The position numbers and the translations under genes are program-made. From Frankiales bacterium (GTDB lineage: Bacteria; Actinomycetota; Actinomycetes; Mycobacteriales; Jatrophihabitantaceae), in assembly GCA_025963265.1 (NCBI GenBank), contig JAOPUY010000091.1:1-8907 (forward strand): a stretch of 8,907 bases of DNA. Reading direction: 5' to 3'. Numbering within the stretch: the stretch's first letter is position 1; each line of letters starts with the position of its first letter. Below the pieces are notes generated by a model, which made no database searches, was not told the DNA's origin, and saw only the letters and a program-made list of their open reading frames with translations. This document shows, piece by piece, positions 1-5,941 of the stretch.

Positions 1-106
1 TGCCGAACGTCCTGGCGACACCAAGTCAGCTAGCCGAGGAACGGCCTGACGCGACGCCGATGCCCTGGTGATCTTCCAACGATCGGGCAGCCCTGACGCT
101 GTGAGG

Positions 107-169
107 AAAAAACGCTCTACCACGACGAGCGGCGCTGACCGGCGAACGAGCTCGCTGGTCAGCGCCGCT
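107..169 (-). terminator. Intrinsic terminator of sodN (hairpin plus T-run)
   Basis: A perfect 13-bp inverted repeat (128-140 and 157-169) encloses a 16-nt loop that could itself pair over four more bases (GCGA at 142-145 with TCGC at 152-155). Read leftward it begins 13 bases after the sodN stop, and a run of six T (A at 107-112 on the plus strand) follows. The T-run sits 15 bases beyond the stem instead of directly after it, which is atypical for a Rho-independent terminator. The stem is long and GC-rich, as is usual for actinobacterial terminators. No T-run follows the stem on the plus strand, so it probably acts mainly on sodN transcripts. Confidence 0.75.
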
Positions 170-182
170 TGCGACGCCTGGA

Positions 183-587
183 TCAGGCAGCCTGCTTGGT
201 CTCCCAGAAGATCTTGTCGATCTGGGCGATGTAGTCCAGCAGCTCCTGGCCGGTGGCCGGGTCGTTCGAGGCCTTCGTACCGCCCGCGCCGCCGCCGGCC
301 TTCTTGGTGGCCTTGTTGAACAGCTCGTGCAGCTCCGGGTACTTCTCGAAGTGCGGCGGCTTGAAGTAGTCCGTCCACAGCACCCAGAGGTGATGCTTGA
401 CGAGCTCAGCCCGCTGCTCCTTGATGATCAGCGCGCGGGTCCGAAAGACCGGGTCCTCGTTGCCCTGATACTTCTCCATGATCGCTTTTACGGACTCGGC
501 CTCGATGCGGGCCTGCGCGGGGTCATAGACACCGCAGGGCAGATCGCAATGCGCGGAAGCTGTTGCCGAGTGGCGTAGTAGACGCAT
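183..587 (-). CDS. sodN: Nickel-containing superoxide dismutase (Ni-SOD) precursor
   Basis: This cytoplasmic enzyme converts superoxide to oxygen and hydrogen peroxide at a nickel centre. The 134-residue precursor has a 12-residue propeptide ending in Ala, then the nickel-hook motif HCDLPCGVYDPAQAR. After cleavage between Ala12 and His13, His13 (mature His1), Cys14 (Cys2) and Cys18 (Cys6) would supply the nickel ligands. The rest matches the all-helical Ni-SOD fold, with KEQRAEL, DYFKPPHFEKYPELH and DYIAQIDKIFWETK. The mature form (122 residues) is slightly longer than the Streptomyces enzyme I remember (117), mostly from a glycine-rich stretch (KKAGGGAGGTKASN) before DPATGQ. The ATG at 587 is preferred over upstream in-frame starts because a good ribosome binding site lies 5 bases before it and the propeptide then has normal length. 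It is divergent from its maturation protease. In Streptomyces, nickel and the regulator Nur control SOD expression; no Nur box was identified here. Confidence 0.97.
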   Translation of the reverse strand: MRLLRHSATASAHCDLPCGVYDPAQARIEAESVKAIMEKYQGNEDPVFRTRALIIKEQRAELVKHHLWVLWTDYFKPPHFEKYPELHELFNKATKKAGGGAGGTKASNDPATGQELLDYIAQIDKIFWETKQAA

Positions 588-592
588 GACAT

Positions 593-598
593 CTCCTT
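593..598 (-). promoter_or_regulatory. Ribosome binding site of sodN
   Basis: AAGGAG read leftward, 5 bases before the ATG at 587. It decides the start: the open frame extends upstream to 686, but those residues run through the intergenic region and lack any Ni-SOD similarity. Confidence 0.8.
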
Positions 599-639
599 CA
601 AGACTGACGGGGTTAGCTCCGATTTGAGCATCACTTGTG

Positions 640-645
640 ACCCTA
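640..645 (-). promoter_or_regulatory. Candidate -10 element of the sodN promoter
   Basis: TAGGGT on the minus strand fits the actinobacterial TANNNT -10 consensus. It would place transcription start near 633, giving a leader of roughly 45 bases before the sodN ATG. No convincing -35 element was found, so this is a weak suggestion based on one hexamer. The divergent sodX promoter must lie in the same 100-bp gap. Confidence 0.25.
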
Positions 646-687
646 CTCCCGGCACCCGCCGACCGACCGGCGCCCGGCGCTGGCAAT

Positions 688-1146
688 ATGGCCGCAATGA
701 GCCGGCGGTCGACGCAGCTGACCCCGTGGCAGCTGATCCGGGTCGAGGGGCATTCGATGACCCCGACGCTGCTGCCGGGGGACTGGCTGCTGGTGCGCCA
801 CGGGGCGCCTATCGTCGCGGGGTCAGTGGTGCTCGGACGGTTTCAGGGCGGCCCGGAGTTGTTGGTCGTCAAGCGGGTCCGCGCTCGCTCAGGCCGCGGG
901 TGGCACTTGCTCAGCGACAACGCCGCGGCCGGCTCGGATTCCCGGCAGCACGGCCCGGCCGACGTGTTGGCCCGCGCGTTGCTGCGGTGGCCGGGCCCGC
1001 TCAGCCGGCAGTTGGCCAGGAGCGCAGCGGACGGCGCGGTGACCGGTGCGCCCCCCGCGCCGCTGGCCCGCTTGACCAGGCTGATCAGGACGGCGCGAGC
1101 CAGCCTGCCCAGGCGCTTGCCCCGCTCCGAGGACGAGCCGCTCTGA
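688..1146 (+). CDS. sodX: Nickel-type superoxide dismutase maturation protease
   Basis: SodX is a small S26-type signal-peptidase-like protease that trims the Ni-SOD propeptide, exposing the His that binds nickel. With the ATG at 688 the protein has 152 residues. The nucleophile Ser23 lies in GHSMTPTLLPGDWLLV and the general-base Lys62 in ELLVVKRV. The later box WHLLSDNAAAGSDSR matches the conserved D-N...DSR region of the family. No transmembrane segment is evident, consistent with a cytoplasmic substrate. The last 50 or so residues (after WPGPLSR) form an Arg/Ala/Pro-rich tail that extends past the normal family end. The start is uncertain: ATG at 697 and GTG at 637 are in frame, none has a clear ribosome binding site, and a leaderless message is plausible. 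It is divergent from sodN, which supports the assignment strongly. Confidence 0.9.
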   Translation: MAAMSRRSTQLTPWQLIRVEGHSMTPTLLPGDWLLVRHGAPIVAGSVVLGRFQGGPELLVVKRVRARSGRGWHLLSDNAAAGSDSRQHGPADVLARALLRWPGPLSRQLARSAADGAVTGAPPAPLARLTRLIRTARASLPRRLPRSEDEPL

Positions 1147-1233
1147 GAGTGCGCGCGGCCCGGCTGGGGCCGGCTGTTACTCACGCCACGGGCCCGCTTC
1201 CTGTTCTCCCAGCGCCGAACGTGCCAAACTCCG

Positions 1234-1260
1234 TTGGTTACGGGTGACCCCCGCTACATT
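1234..1260 (+). promoter_or_regulatory. Candidate promoter of the malic enzyme gene
   Basis: TTGGTT (1234-1239) and TACATT (1255-1260) resemble -35 and -10 elements on a 15-bp spacer, one or two bases shorter than ideal. Transcription would start near 1267, giving a leader of about 105 bases. The interval from sodX to the malic enzyme (1147-1371) holds no open frame that looks coding. It does hold a short GC stem (1156-1161 with 1167-1172) without a T-run after sodX. Confidence 0.3.
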
Positions 1261-1361
1261 GATCCAGTCCGCTGAATGGAATTCCGCAACCGAGTGCCCG
1301 TCGCGTGCGCATGACCTGCCCGCGGACCGCACCGCAGGGACAACCGTGGCATGAGACATCT

Positions 1362-1365
1362 GGAG
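1362..1365 (+). promoter_or_regulatory. Ribosome binding site supporting the GTG start of malic enzyme
   Basis: GGAG lies 6 bases before the GTG at 1372. The competing in-frame ATG at 1351 has only AGGGA about 11 bases upstream. The position favours the later start, which also removes residues (MRHLECA) that have no place in the family. Confidence 0.55.
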
Positions 1366-1371
1366 TGTGCA

Positions 1372-2541
1372 GTGGCGCAGGCATTCGACCCCGACAGTGA
1401 AGTCTTCCGTTGCCATGAGGGCGGCAAGCTTCGAGTGACCTCCACGATGGCGCTGACCGACCGCGACGCGCTCTCGCTGGCCTACACGCCTGGCGTGGCC
1501 GAGGTGTGCAACGCCATCGCCGGGGACGAGTCGCTAGCGGAGACGTACACCTGGCGCTCGCGCCTGGTCGCGGTGGTGAGCGATGGCACCGCGGTGCTCG
1601 GCCTCGGCGACATCGGCCCCGCCGCCGCGCTGCCGGTGATGGAGGGCAAGGCGGCGCTGTTCGAGCAATTCGCCGGCCTGAACTCGGTGCCGATCGTGCT
1701 CTCGACCACCGACACCGAGGAGATCATCGAGACGGTCATCCGGATCGCGCCCTCCTTCGGTGGCATCAACCTGGAGGACATCTCCGCGCCGCGCTGCTTC
1801 GAGATCGAGGCCCGGCTGCGGGAGAAGCTGAGCATCCCGGTCTTTCACGATGACCAGCACGGGACGGCGATCGTGGTGCTGGCCGCGCTGCGCAACGCTG
1901 CGGCCGTGACCGGCCGCAGCTTGGCCGATCTGCGAGTCGTGGTCTCCGGCGCCGGCGCGGCGGGCGTGGCCTGCGCCAAAATCCTCATCGCAGCCGGCAT
2001 CGGCGACATCGCCGTCGCCGACTCGCGAGGGATCCTCGACCCCAATCGCGGCGATCTCACCGCGATCAAGAAGGAGATCGCCGAGCTCACCAACCGGGCC
2101 GGCCTCGCGGGCCCGATCGAGGGCGCGCTGATCGGCGCCGACGTCTTCCTGGGCGTCAGCGCCGGCGCCCTGGGGGAGGACGCCGTCGCGGCCATGGCTG
2201 ACCAGAGCATCATCTTCGCGCTGGCCAACCCCACCCCGGAGGTTCATCCCGACATCGCCCTGCGGCATGCCGCGGTGTACGCGACCGGGCGCAGCGACTA
2301 CGCGAACCAGATCAACAACGTGCTGGCGTTTCCGGGCATCTTCGCCGGGGCCTTCGACGCCGGCGCCAGCGGCATCACCGAGGGCATGAAGCTCGCGGCC
2401 GCCGACGCGATCGGGTCGGTGGTGGCCGATGACCTCAGTCCGACCTACATCGTCCCCACCCCGTTCGACCCGCGGGTCGCGCCGGCCGTGCGGGCGGCGG
2501 TCGCCGCGCAAGCTCGTCTCGATGGGGTCGCGCGCCGGTAG
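1372..2541 (+). CDS. Malic enzyme (malate dehydrogenase, oxaloacetate-decarboxylating)
   Basis: This enzyme oxidatively decarboxylates malate to pyruvate with NAD(P) and a divalent metal, linking the TCA cycle to pyruvate. The protein (389 residues from GTG 1372) is full length for the short bacterial type without a phosphotransacetylase domain. Visible motifs: catalytic Tyr38 in [12 protein letters not shown], catalytic Lys93 in MEGKAALF, metal-binding Glu135-Asp136 in [14 protein letters not shown], and Asp160-Asp161 in FHDDQHGTA. The dinucleotide-binding loop GAGAAG is at 193-198, followed by [24 protein letters not shown] and the usual C-terminal [21 protein letters not shown]. Cofactor preference cannot be read safely. 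By remembered synteny it resembles S. coelicolor SCO5261, reported as NADP-dependent. An ATG at 1351 is an alternative start. It ends with TAG and converges on the MocR regulator. Confidence 0.95.
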   Translation: MAQAFDPDSEVFRCHEGGKLRVTSTMALTDRDALSLAYTPGVAEVCNAIAGDESLAETYTWRSRLVAVVSDGTAVLGLGDIGPAAALPVMEGKAALFEQFAGLNSVPIVLSTTDTEEIIETVIRIAPSFGGINLEDISAPRCFEIEARLREKLSIPVFHDDQHGTAIVVLAALRNAAAVTGRSLADLRVVVSGAGAAGVACAKILIAAGIGDIAVADSRGILDPNRGDLTAIKKEIAELTNRAGLAGPIEGALIGADVFLGVSAGALGEDAVAAMADQSIIFALANPTPEVHPDIALRHAAVYATGRSDYANQINNVLAFPGIFAGAFDAGASGITEGMKLAAADAIGSVVADDLSPTYIVPTPFDPRVAPAVRAAVAAQARLDGVARR

Positions 2542-2556
2542 CCCGAGGGCCGCGGC

Positions 2557-2578
2557 AGGCGGCGGCTAGGCGGCGGCT
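2557..2578. repeat. Two-copy 11-bp tandem repeat at a convergent gene junction
   Basis: AGGCGGCGGCT occurs twice head to tail (2557-2567, 2568-2578), and a third, partial copy (AGGCGG) follows at 2579-2584. The repeat spans the TAG stop of the leftward MocR regulator and sits 15 bases past the malic enzyme stop. Because each unit contains CTA, the leftward strand has a TAG in each of the two full units. It probably arose by slippage; no terminator-like hairpin with a T-run is seen in this junction. Confidence 0.8.
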
Positions 2579-4058
2579 AGGCGGTGATGAGTGAGCCTGG
2601 CCGCGAGGGCGGGGCGAGCCGACCGTCCGCGAGATCGGTCCAGGCCTGCGCCATCACGGTCACCGCGCGGAGCAACTCAGCCGGCGCGAGCGCGAACGGT
2701 ATGCGCAGGAATCGCTCCTGGGAGGCGTCCACCGCGAACCGCGAGCCGGAGTTGATGAGCACTGCTCGCTGCTCCAGCAGGTGAGTGAGGGGGGTGGCGC
2801 CGGGGGCGTCGAGCTCCACCCAGGCCGACAACCCGCCGGCCGGTTCGAGCGTCCGCCAGGCCGGCAGCTGACGGCCTAAGGCCGCGAGCAGGACGTCGCG
2901 TTGCTCGCGCAGCGCGTGGCGGCGTTCGGCGATGAGCTCCTCCAGTTGAGCGAGTAGCCGCACGGCCATCAGCTGCTCGATCACGGCCCCGCCCATGTCC
3001 GCTCGCGCGCGGATCACCGCCAGCCGGGCGATGCTGTCCGGGTCGGCGCGGATCCACCCGACCCGCAGGCCGCCCCACACCGCTTTCGACATTGATCCGA
3101 GGCTGAACACGTTGGCCGAGGTCGCCGCCATCGGCGTCGGCACCGTCGAGCCGGCCGGCCGGAGGTCGAGGTCGACGAAGGATTCGTCGATGACTAAGGG
3201 GGTTCCGGCCCGACGGGCAGCGGCGGCGACCCGCTGTCGGGAGTCGGTGTCGGCTAAAAATCCAGTCGGGTTGTGAAAATCCGGGATCAGATAGGCCAGC
3301 CGAGGCGAGGTCTGCCGCAGGGCGTTGGCGATCGCCGCTGGGTCCCAGCCGCCGTCGCGGCCGATCGGCGCCGGGACCGGCCGGCCGTGATGGGCCCGGA
3401 TCGAGTCCAGCGCGCCGGGATAGGTCGGCTGCTCGACGAGCACCCGGTCGCCGGCGTTCAGCGTCGCCCGGAGGATCAGGTCGAATCCGTGCTGCGCGCC
3501 GTTGGTGATCAGGATGTGCTCGGCCGTGGTCGGAACTCCGCGGTCGGCATAACGCTGCGCGACCGCGACCCGCAACGGCTCGATGCCATAGGGCTGATAG
3601 CCGTCGTGCAGCGCGTAGCGTCCCAGCTCGGGCAGCAGTTGGGCCGCGGCCGCCTCGATCACTCCGGGCAGGCCGGGCAGCGCGGCGATGGACAAGTCGA
3701 TGACCTCCGCACCGCGCGGCCCGCGGGTCACCCGCGACCCTGGTCCGGCCACGCGTGAGGCAGCCGGGAGCATCAGGTAGCTGCCCGATCCGCGGCGTCG
3801 CTGCAGCAGACCTTGGGCGGCCAACTCCTCGTAGGCGGCGGTCGCCGTGGCGCGGCTGATGGCCAGCTCGGTGGCCAGTGCGCGCTCGGACGGCAGCCGG
3901 GTTCCGGCCCCGAGTCGGCCGTCGAGCAGTAGCGAGGAGATGGCCGAGCTCAGCGCGCGGTAGCGCGGTCCGGGCGAGTCCGCCAGCTCGTTGATCAGCC
4001 CGGCGATCGTTCGCGATCCCACCCTGGACTCGGCCGCCACCAGGCCAGTATGCGGCAC
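2577..4058 (-). CDS. MocR/GntR-family regulator with aminotransferase-like domain (YczR type)
   Basis: This 493-residue protein fuses a GntR winged helix (about residues 30-95: RYRALSSAISSLLLDGRL, LPSERALATELAISRATATAAYEEL, RRGSGSYL) to a fold-type I aminotransferase-like domain (about 120-480). Pyridoxal-phosphate landmarks are NGAQHGF (186-192), Asn263 in DFHNPTG, Asp291 in VIDESF and the Schiff-base Lys325 in GSMSKAVWGGLRVGW. The Tyr often found three residues after the Asp is Phe294. Such proteins are normally transcription factors that sense PLP or a PLP adduct, not working transaminases. It diverges from a YczE-like membrane protein, the classic YczR-YczE arrangement, so it most likely controls that gene and itself. 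The start is GTG 4058. In-frame GTG codons at 4040 and 4022 are alternatives, and no strong ribosome binding site separates them. It stops at TAG inside the 11-bp repeat. Confidence 0.92.
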   Translation of the reverse strand: MPHTGLVAAESRVGSRTIAGLINELADSPGPRYRALSSAISSLLLDGRLGAGTRLPSERALATELAISRATATAAYEELAAQGLLQRRRGSGSYLMLPAASRVAGPGSRVTRGPRGAEVIDLSIAALPGLPGVIEAAAAQLLPELGRYALHDGYQPYGIEPLRVAVAQRYADRGVPTTAEHILITNGAQHGFDLILRATLNAGDRVLVEQPTYPGALDSIRAHHGRPVPAPIGRDGGWDPAAIANALRQTSPRLAYLIPDFHNPTGFLADTDSRQRVAAAARRAGTPLVIDESFVDLDLRPAGSTVPTPMAATSANVFSLGSMSKAVWGGLRVGWIRADPDSIARLAVIRARADMGGAVIEQLMAVRLLAQLEELIAERRHALREQRDVLLAALGRQLPAWRTLEPAGGLSAWVELDAPGATPLTHLLEQRAVLINSGSRFAVDASQERFLRIPFALAPAELLRAVTVMAQAWTDLADGRLAPPSRPGSLITA

Positions 4059-4074
4059 CGACGCCTGGGATTAG

Positions 4075-4084
4075 CCTGGCCAGG
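4075..4084. promoter_or_regulatory. Perfect 10-bp palindrome in the divergent yczR/yczE gap
   Basis: CCTGGCCAGG is a perfect palindrome 17 bases upstream of the regulator's GTG start. Its place in the 94-bp divergent gap makes it a possible operator or promoter-overlapping site. A 10-bp GC-rich palindrome can occur by chance. Confidence 0.3.
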
Positions 4085-4097
4085 ACGAAAAGCAGGC

Positions 4098-4123
4098 CAC
4101 TTTCGGCAAATTGGCACTATCGG
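4098..4123 (+). promoter_or_regulatory. Candidate MocR operator: direct repeat CACTTTCGG / CACTATCGG
   Basis: Two 9-bp copies that differ at one base (4098-4106 and 4115-4123) repeat with a 17-bp period in the gap between the regulator and yczE. MocR regulators such as GabR and PdxR are known to bind direct repeats in the divergent promoter they control, so this is the best operator candidate here. CACTAT at 4115-4120 could also serve as a -10 element for yczE. Function is inferred from position only. Confidence 0.4.
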
Positions 4124-4146
4124 TCGCCGGGTGGGGCCCGCACGAT

Positions 4147-4160
4147 GGGGTCATGACCCC
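4147..4160. promoter_or_regulatory. Perfect 14-bp palindrome across the yczE start codon
   Basis: GGGGTCATGACCCC reads identically on both strands and contains the ATG (4153-4155). It could be a protein-binding site blocking initiation; as RNA the loop would be too tight to fold fully, leaving at most a short G/C stem. Its perfection and exact placement are directly visible; any role is inference. Confidence 0.45.
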
Positions 4161-4899
4161 CGCCCGGATCGCGCAGCTGTACCTCGGGCTCGCGCTCTAC
4201 GGGCTCTCGAGCGCGCTGCAGGTTCGAGCCGGTCTCGGGTTGGATCCGTGGGATGTGCTGCACCAGGGTCTGGCCCGGCATCTCGGCTTGGCCATCGGCA
4301 CGGTGTCGATCCTGGTCGGCGCGCTGGTGCTGCTGGGGTGGATCCCGATCCGCCAACGGCCGGGCTTCGGAACCCTCAGCAACGTGGTGATGGTCGGGGC
4401 CTCGCTCAACGCGGCGCTCTCGGTGCTGCCGACCCCGCACGGCCTCGCGGCCCGGATCGCGCTGCTGCTGGGCGCGATCGCGTTGTGCGGCTTGGCCACC
4501 GGCCTCTACATCTCCGCCGGTCTCGGCCCTGGTCCGCGCGACGGTCTGATGACGGGCTGGGCGCGGCGCACTGGAGCCTCGATCCGACTCACTCGCACCC
4601 TGATCGAGCTGGTGGTGCTGGGCACCGGCTGGCTGCTGGGCGGTTCGGTGGGCGTGGGGACGCTGCTGTTCGCCCTGACGATCGGGCCGCTCGCTCAGCT
4701 CTTCCTGCGATTGTTCGCCCGCTCGTCCGTCAGTCGTCCTCGTCGTCGGCGCGGGCCAGCCAAGTGGCCAGCCGCTCGACCGCGGTCTCGAACTCCGGGT
4801 TCAGATCGACAAAGGTCTGCAGCCGGCCCGCCAACCAGGCCAGGCTCACCTCTTCCTCGCCTCGACGAGTCTCCAGTTCCTCAATGCCGCGATCGGTGA
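4153..4899 (+). CDS. YczE-like integral membrane protein
   Basis: This 248-residue protein is mostly hydrophobic, with about five likely membrane segments (near residues 5-22, 47-65, 74-92, 98-120 and 145-180). Two related halves are visible: AGLGLDPWDVLHQGLARHLG around residue 25 and AGLGPGPRDGLMTGWARRTG around residue 122. They share the GLG..P.D.L..G pattern typical of YczE. The transport or other role of this family is not established. It is divergent from a YczR-type regulator, its customary partner. The ATG at 4153 is chosen because it matches the normal family N-terminus; TTG 4111 is in frame but falls in the operator region. The last 57 or so residues are an Arg/Pro-rich tail with no family likeness, encoded opposite the DUF6104-type gene. 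The true membrane domain ends near 4720, so the ancestral stop appears to be missing. Confidence 0.85.
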   Translation: MTPARIAQLYLGLALYGLSSALQVRAGLGLDPWDVLHQGLARHLGLAIGTVSILVGALVLLGWIPIRQRPGFGTLSNVVMVGASLNAALSVLPTPHGLAARIALLLGAIALCGLATGLYISAGLGPGPRDGLMTGWARRTGASIRLTRTLIELVVLGTGWLLGGSVGVGTLLFALTIGPLAQLFLRLFARSSVSRPRRRRGPAKWPAARPRSRTPGSDRQRSAAGPPTRPGSPLPRLDESPVPQCRDR

Positions 4900-4906
4900 A
4901 ATACAT
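4730..4906 (-). CDS. DUF6104-type small acidic protein
   Basis: The 58-residue product begins MYFTDRGIEELETRRGEEEV and contains SLAWLAGRLQTFVDLNPEFE, VERLATWLARADDEDD. It matches the small actinobacterial family I recall as DUF6104, whose function is unknown. It is acidic, probably helical and cytoplasmic, with no membrane segment or cysteines. A good ribosome binding site (GGGAGAG) lies 6 bases before the ATG, third codon positions are G/C-rich, and the full family length is present, so it is a real gene despite its size. It starts 3 bases after the stop of the upstream oxidoreductase, in the same frame, and is surely cotranscribed with it. All but its first seven bases lie antisense to the 3' end of yczE. 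My impression is that relatives often sit next to kgd. Confidence 0.85.
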   Translation of the reverse strand: MYFTDRGIEELETRRGEEEVSLAWLAGRLQTFVDLNPEFETAVERLATWLARADDEDD

Positions 4907-4909
4907 CTA

Positions 4910-5929
4910 CTACTCTCCCGGGTACTTCACGCCGAGGTCGGCGCGGGCTTCGTCCAACAATGCCATCACCGCGATCGTGTCGGCGTGCGGGACCAGCGGG
5001 CTCTCGATCAGCCCGGCCCGCAGACACCGGGCGACCTCGGCGATCTCTGGGCCGTAACCGTGACCGCGGCCGGCGATCGGGTCGGGCACATGCTGGCGGC
5101 CGCCGCCCCGGCTCGGGTCGCCCTGGCTGATGACGAGCCCGCTCGGCCGGTGGAACGCGCCCTCGGTGGCGATCCAGCCGTTGCTGCCGAGCAACACCGC
5201 CTGGTTGGGCGCGGAGACACTGGCTGAGCACCACAGTCGAGCGCCGGTCCCATTGGCGTAGTCCCACTGCATGGCGACTCGGTCCTCGCTGCCGGTCGGC
5301 GAGAGAGTGCCGGTGGTGCGCACCTGATCGGGTCGGCCGAGGAAGAGATAACCGAACGTCACGACGTAGATGCCGAGGTCGAGCAGCGAACCGCCGCCGT
5401 TGGACATGTCGTAGAGACGGTGGCTGGGATCGAAGGGCAGACCCAGCCCGAACTCGGCCCGCAACCCCAGCAAATCGCCGATGGCGCCGTCGGCCACCAG
5501 TTGCTCGGCCTGCCGGATGAGGGGATTGGTCCGCATCCACATGGCTTCCATGGCGAACACGTCGGCGTGCCGGGCCGCGGCCAGCACCTCGTGGGTCTGC
5601 CGGGCGTTGAGGCACACCGGCTTCTCGACCAAGACCGGCTTGCCGGCCGCGATGGCCATCAGGGCCTGCTCATGGTGGCTCGGGTGGGTCGTCGCGACGT
5701 AGACGACGTCGACCTCGGGATCGGCCACGAGCTCGGCGTAGCTGCCGTAACTCGTGGCGCCCGGGAACTGCGCGGCGAACTCAGCCGCTCGCTCGCCGTC
5801 GCGAGCGGCGACGGCGCCGACGACGTTGCCCTCGGTGCGGCTGATGTCCTCGCTGACGTTGCGGGCGATGCCACCCGCTCCGAGCAAGCCCCAGCGGATC
5901 GGCCGGTCTTCCGGCAAGTGCGCAGCCAT
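4910..5929 (-). CDS. Gfo/Idh/MocA-family NAD(P)-dependent oxidoreductase
   Basis: The 339-residue protein has an N-terminal Rossmann domain (about 10-125) with the nucleotide loop GAGGIA (17-22) and the family-defining EKP (102-104) in VLVEKPVCLNARQ. EAMWMRTNP (128-136) and GGGSLLDLGIYVV (178-190) open the C-terminal sheet domain. Asp184 and Tyr188 occupy the positions that are catalytic in the dihydrodiol dehydrogenase/xylose dehydrogenase-like branch, where Tyr replaces the His of other members. Substrate is probably a sugar, polyol or diol but cannot be specified. No signal peptide is seen. It is full length and intact, ending in two successive in-frame TAG codons just before the DUF6104-type gene. 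The ATG at 5929 has no ribosome binding site but has a -10-like hexamer positioned for a leaderless message. Confidence 0.93.
   Translation of the reverse strand: MAAHLPEDRPIRWGLLGAGGIARNVSEDISRTEGNVVGAVAARDGERAAEFAAQFPGATSYGSYAELVADPEVDVVYVATTHPSHHEQALMAIAAGKPVLVEKPVCLNARQTHEVLAAARHADVFAMEAMWMRTNPLIRQAEQLVADGAIGDLLGLRAEFGLGLPFDPSHRLYDMSNGGGSLLDLGIYVVTFGYLFLGRPDQVRTTGTLSPTGSEDRVAMQWDYANGTGARLWCSASVSAPNQAVLLGSNGWIATEGAFHRPSGLVISQGDPSRGGGRQHVPDPIAGRGHGYGPEIAEVARCLRAGLIESPLVPHADTIAVMALLDEARADLGVKYPGE
4913..4919 (-). promoter_or_regulatory. Ribosome binding site of the DUF6104-type gene
   Basis: GGGAGAG on the minus strand lies 6 bases before the ATG at 4906. It sits inside the last codons of the upstream oxidoreductase. 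The spacer is exactly TAGTAG: the oxidoreductase stop and a second in-frame stop. Confidence 0.75.
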
Positions 5930-5935
5930 TGCTTA

Positions 5936-5941
5936 AACCTA
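5936..5941 (-). promoter_or_regulatory. Candidate -10 element for a leaderless oxidoreductase transcript
   Basis: TAGGTT on the minus strand fits TANNNT and ends 6 bases before the A of the ATG at 5929. That is the spacing expected when transcription starts at the start codon itself. The absence of any purine-rich ribosome binding site before this ATG supports a leaderless message, a common mode in actinobacteria. No good -35 was found. It would make the oxidoreductase and DUF6104-type genes independent of kgd transcription across the 74-bp gap. Confidence 0.4.

Noticed and set aside
3..71. Open codons entering from the left edge on the plus strand and ending at TGA (69-71), possibly the C-terminus of an upstream gene
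   Set aside because: Only 22 codons with no recognisable family sequence; another frame is also open to position 48. Bases 1-106 are therefore left unassigned.
1156..1172. Terminator after sodX (6-bp GC stem)
   Set aside because: Short stem with no T-run; such stems are frequent by chance at this GC content.
624..1247. Alternative 207-codon plus-strand frame over sodX
   Set aside because: Overlaps the SodX frame that carries the catalytic Ser and Lys motifs; the alternative is Arg/Ala/Gly-rich with no family likeness.
1534..2511. Long minus-strand open frame of 325 codons opposite the malic enzyme
   Set aside because: Shadow of a GC-rich gene: Arg/Gly/Asp-rich composition, no family motif, and the plus-strand frame is clearly malic enzyme.
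4881..5615. Second minus-strand frame over the oxidoreductase gene
   Set aside because: Arg/Pro-rich shadow; the correct frame has GAGGIA, EKP and GGGSLLDLG motifs.
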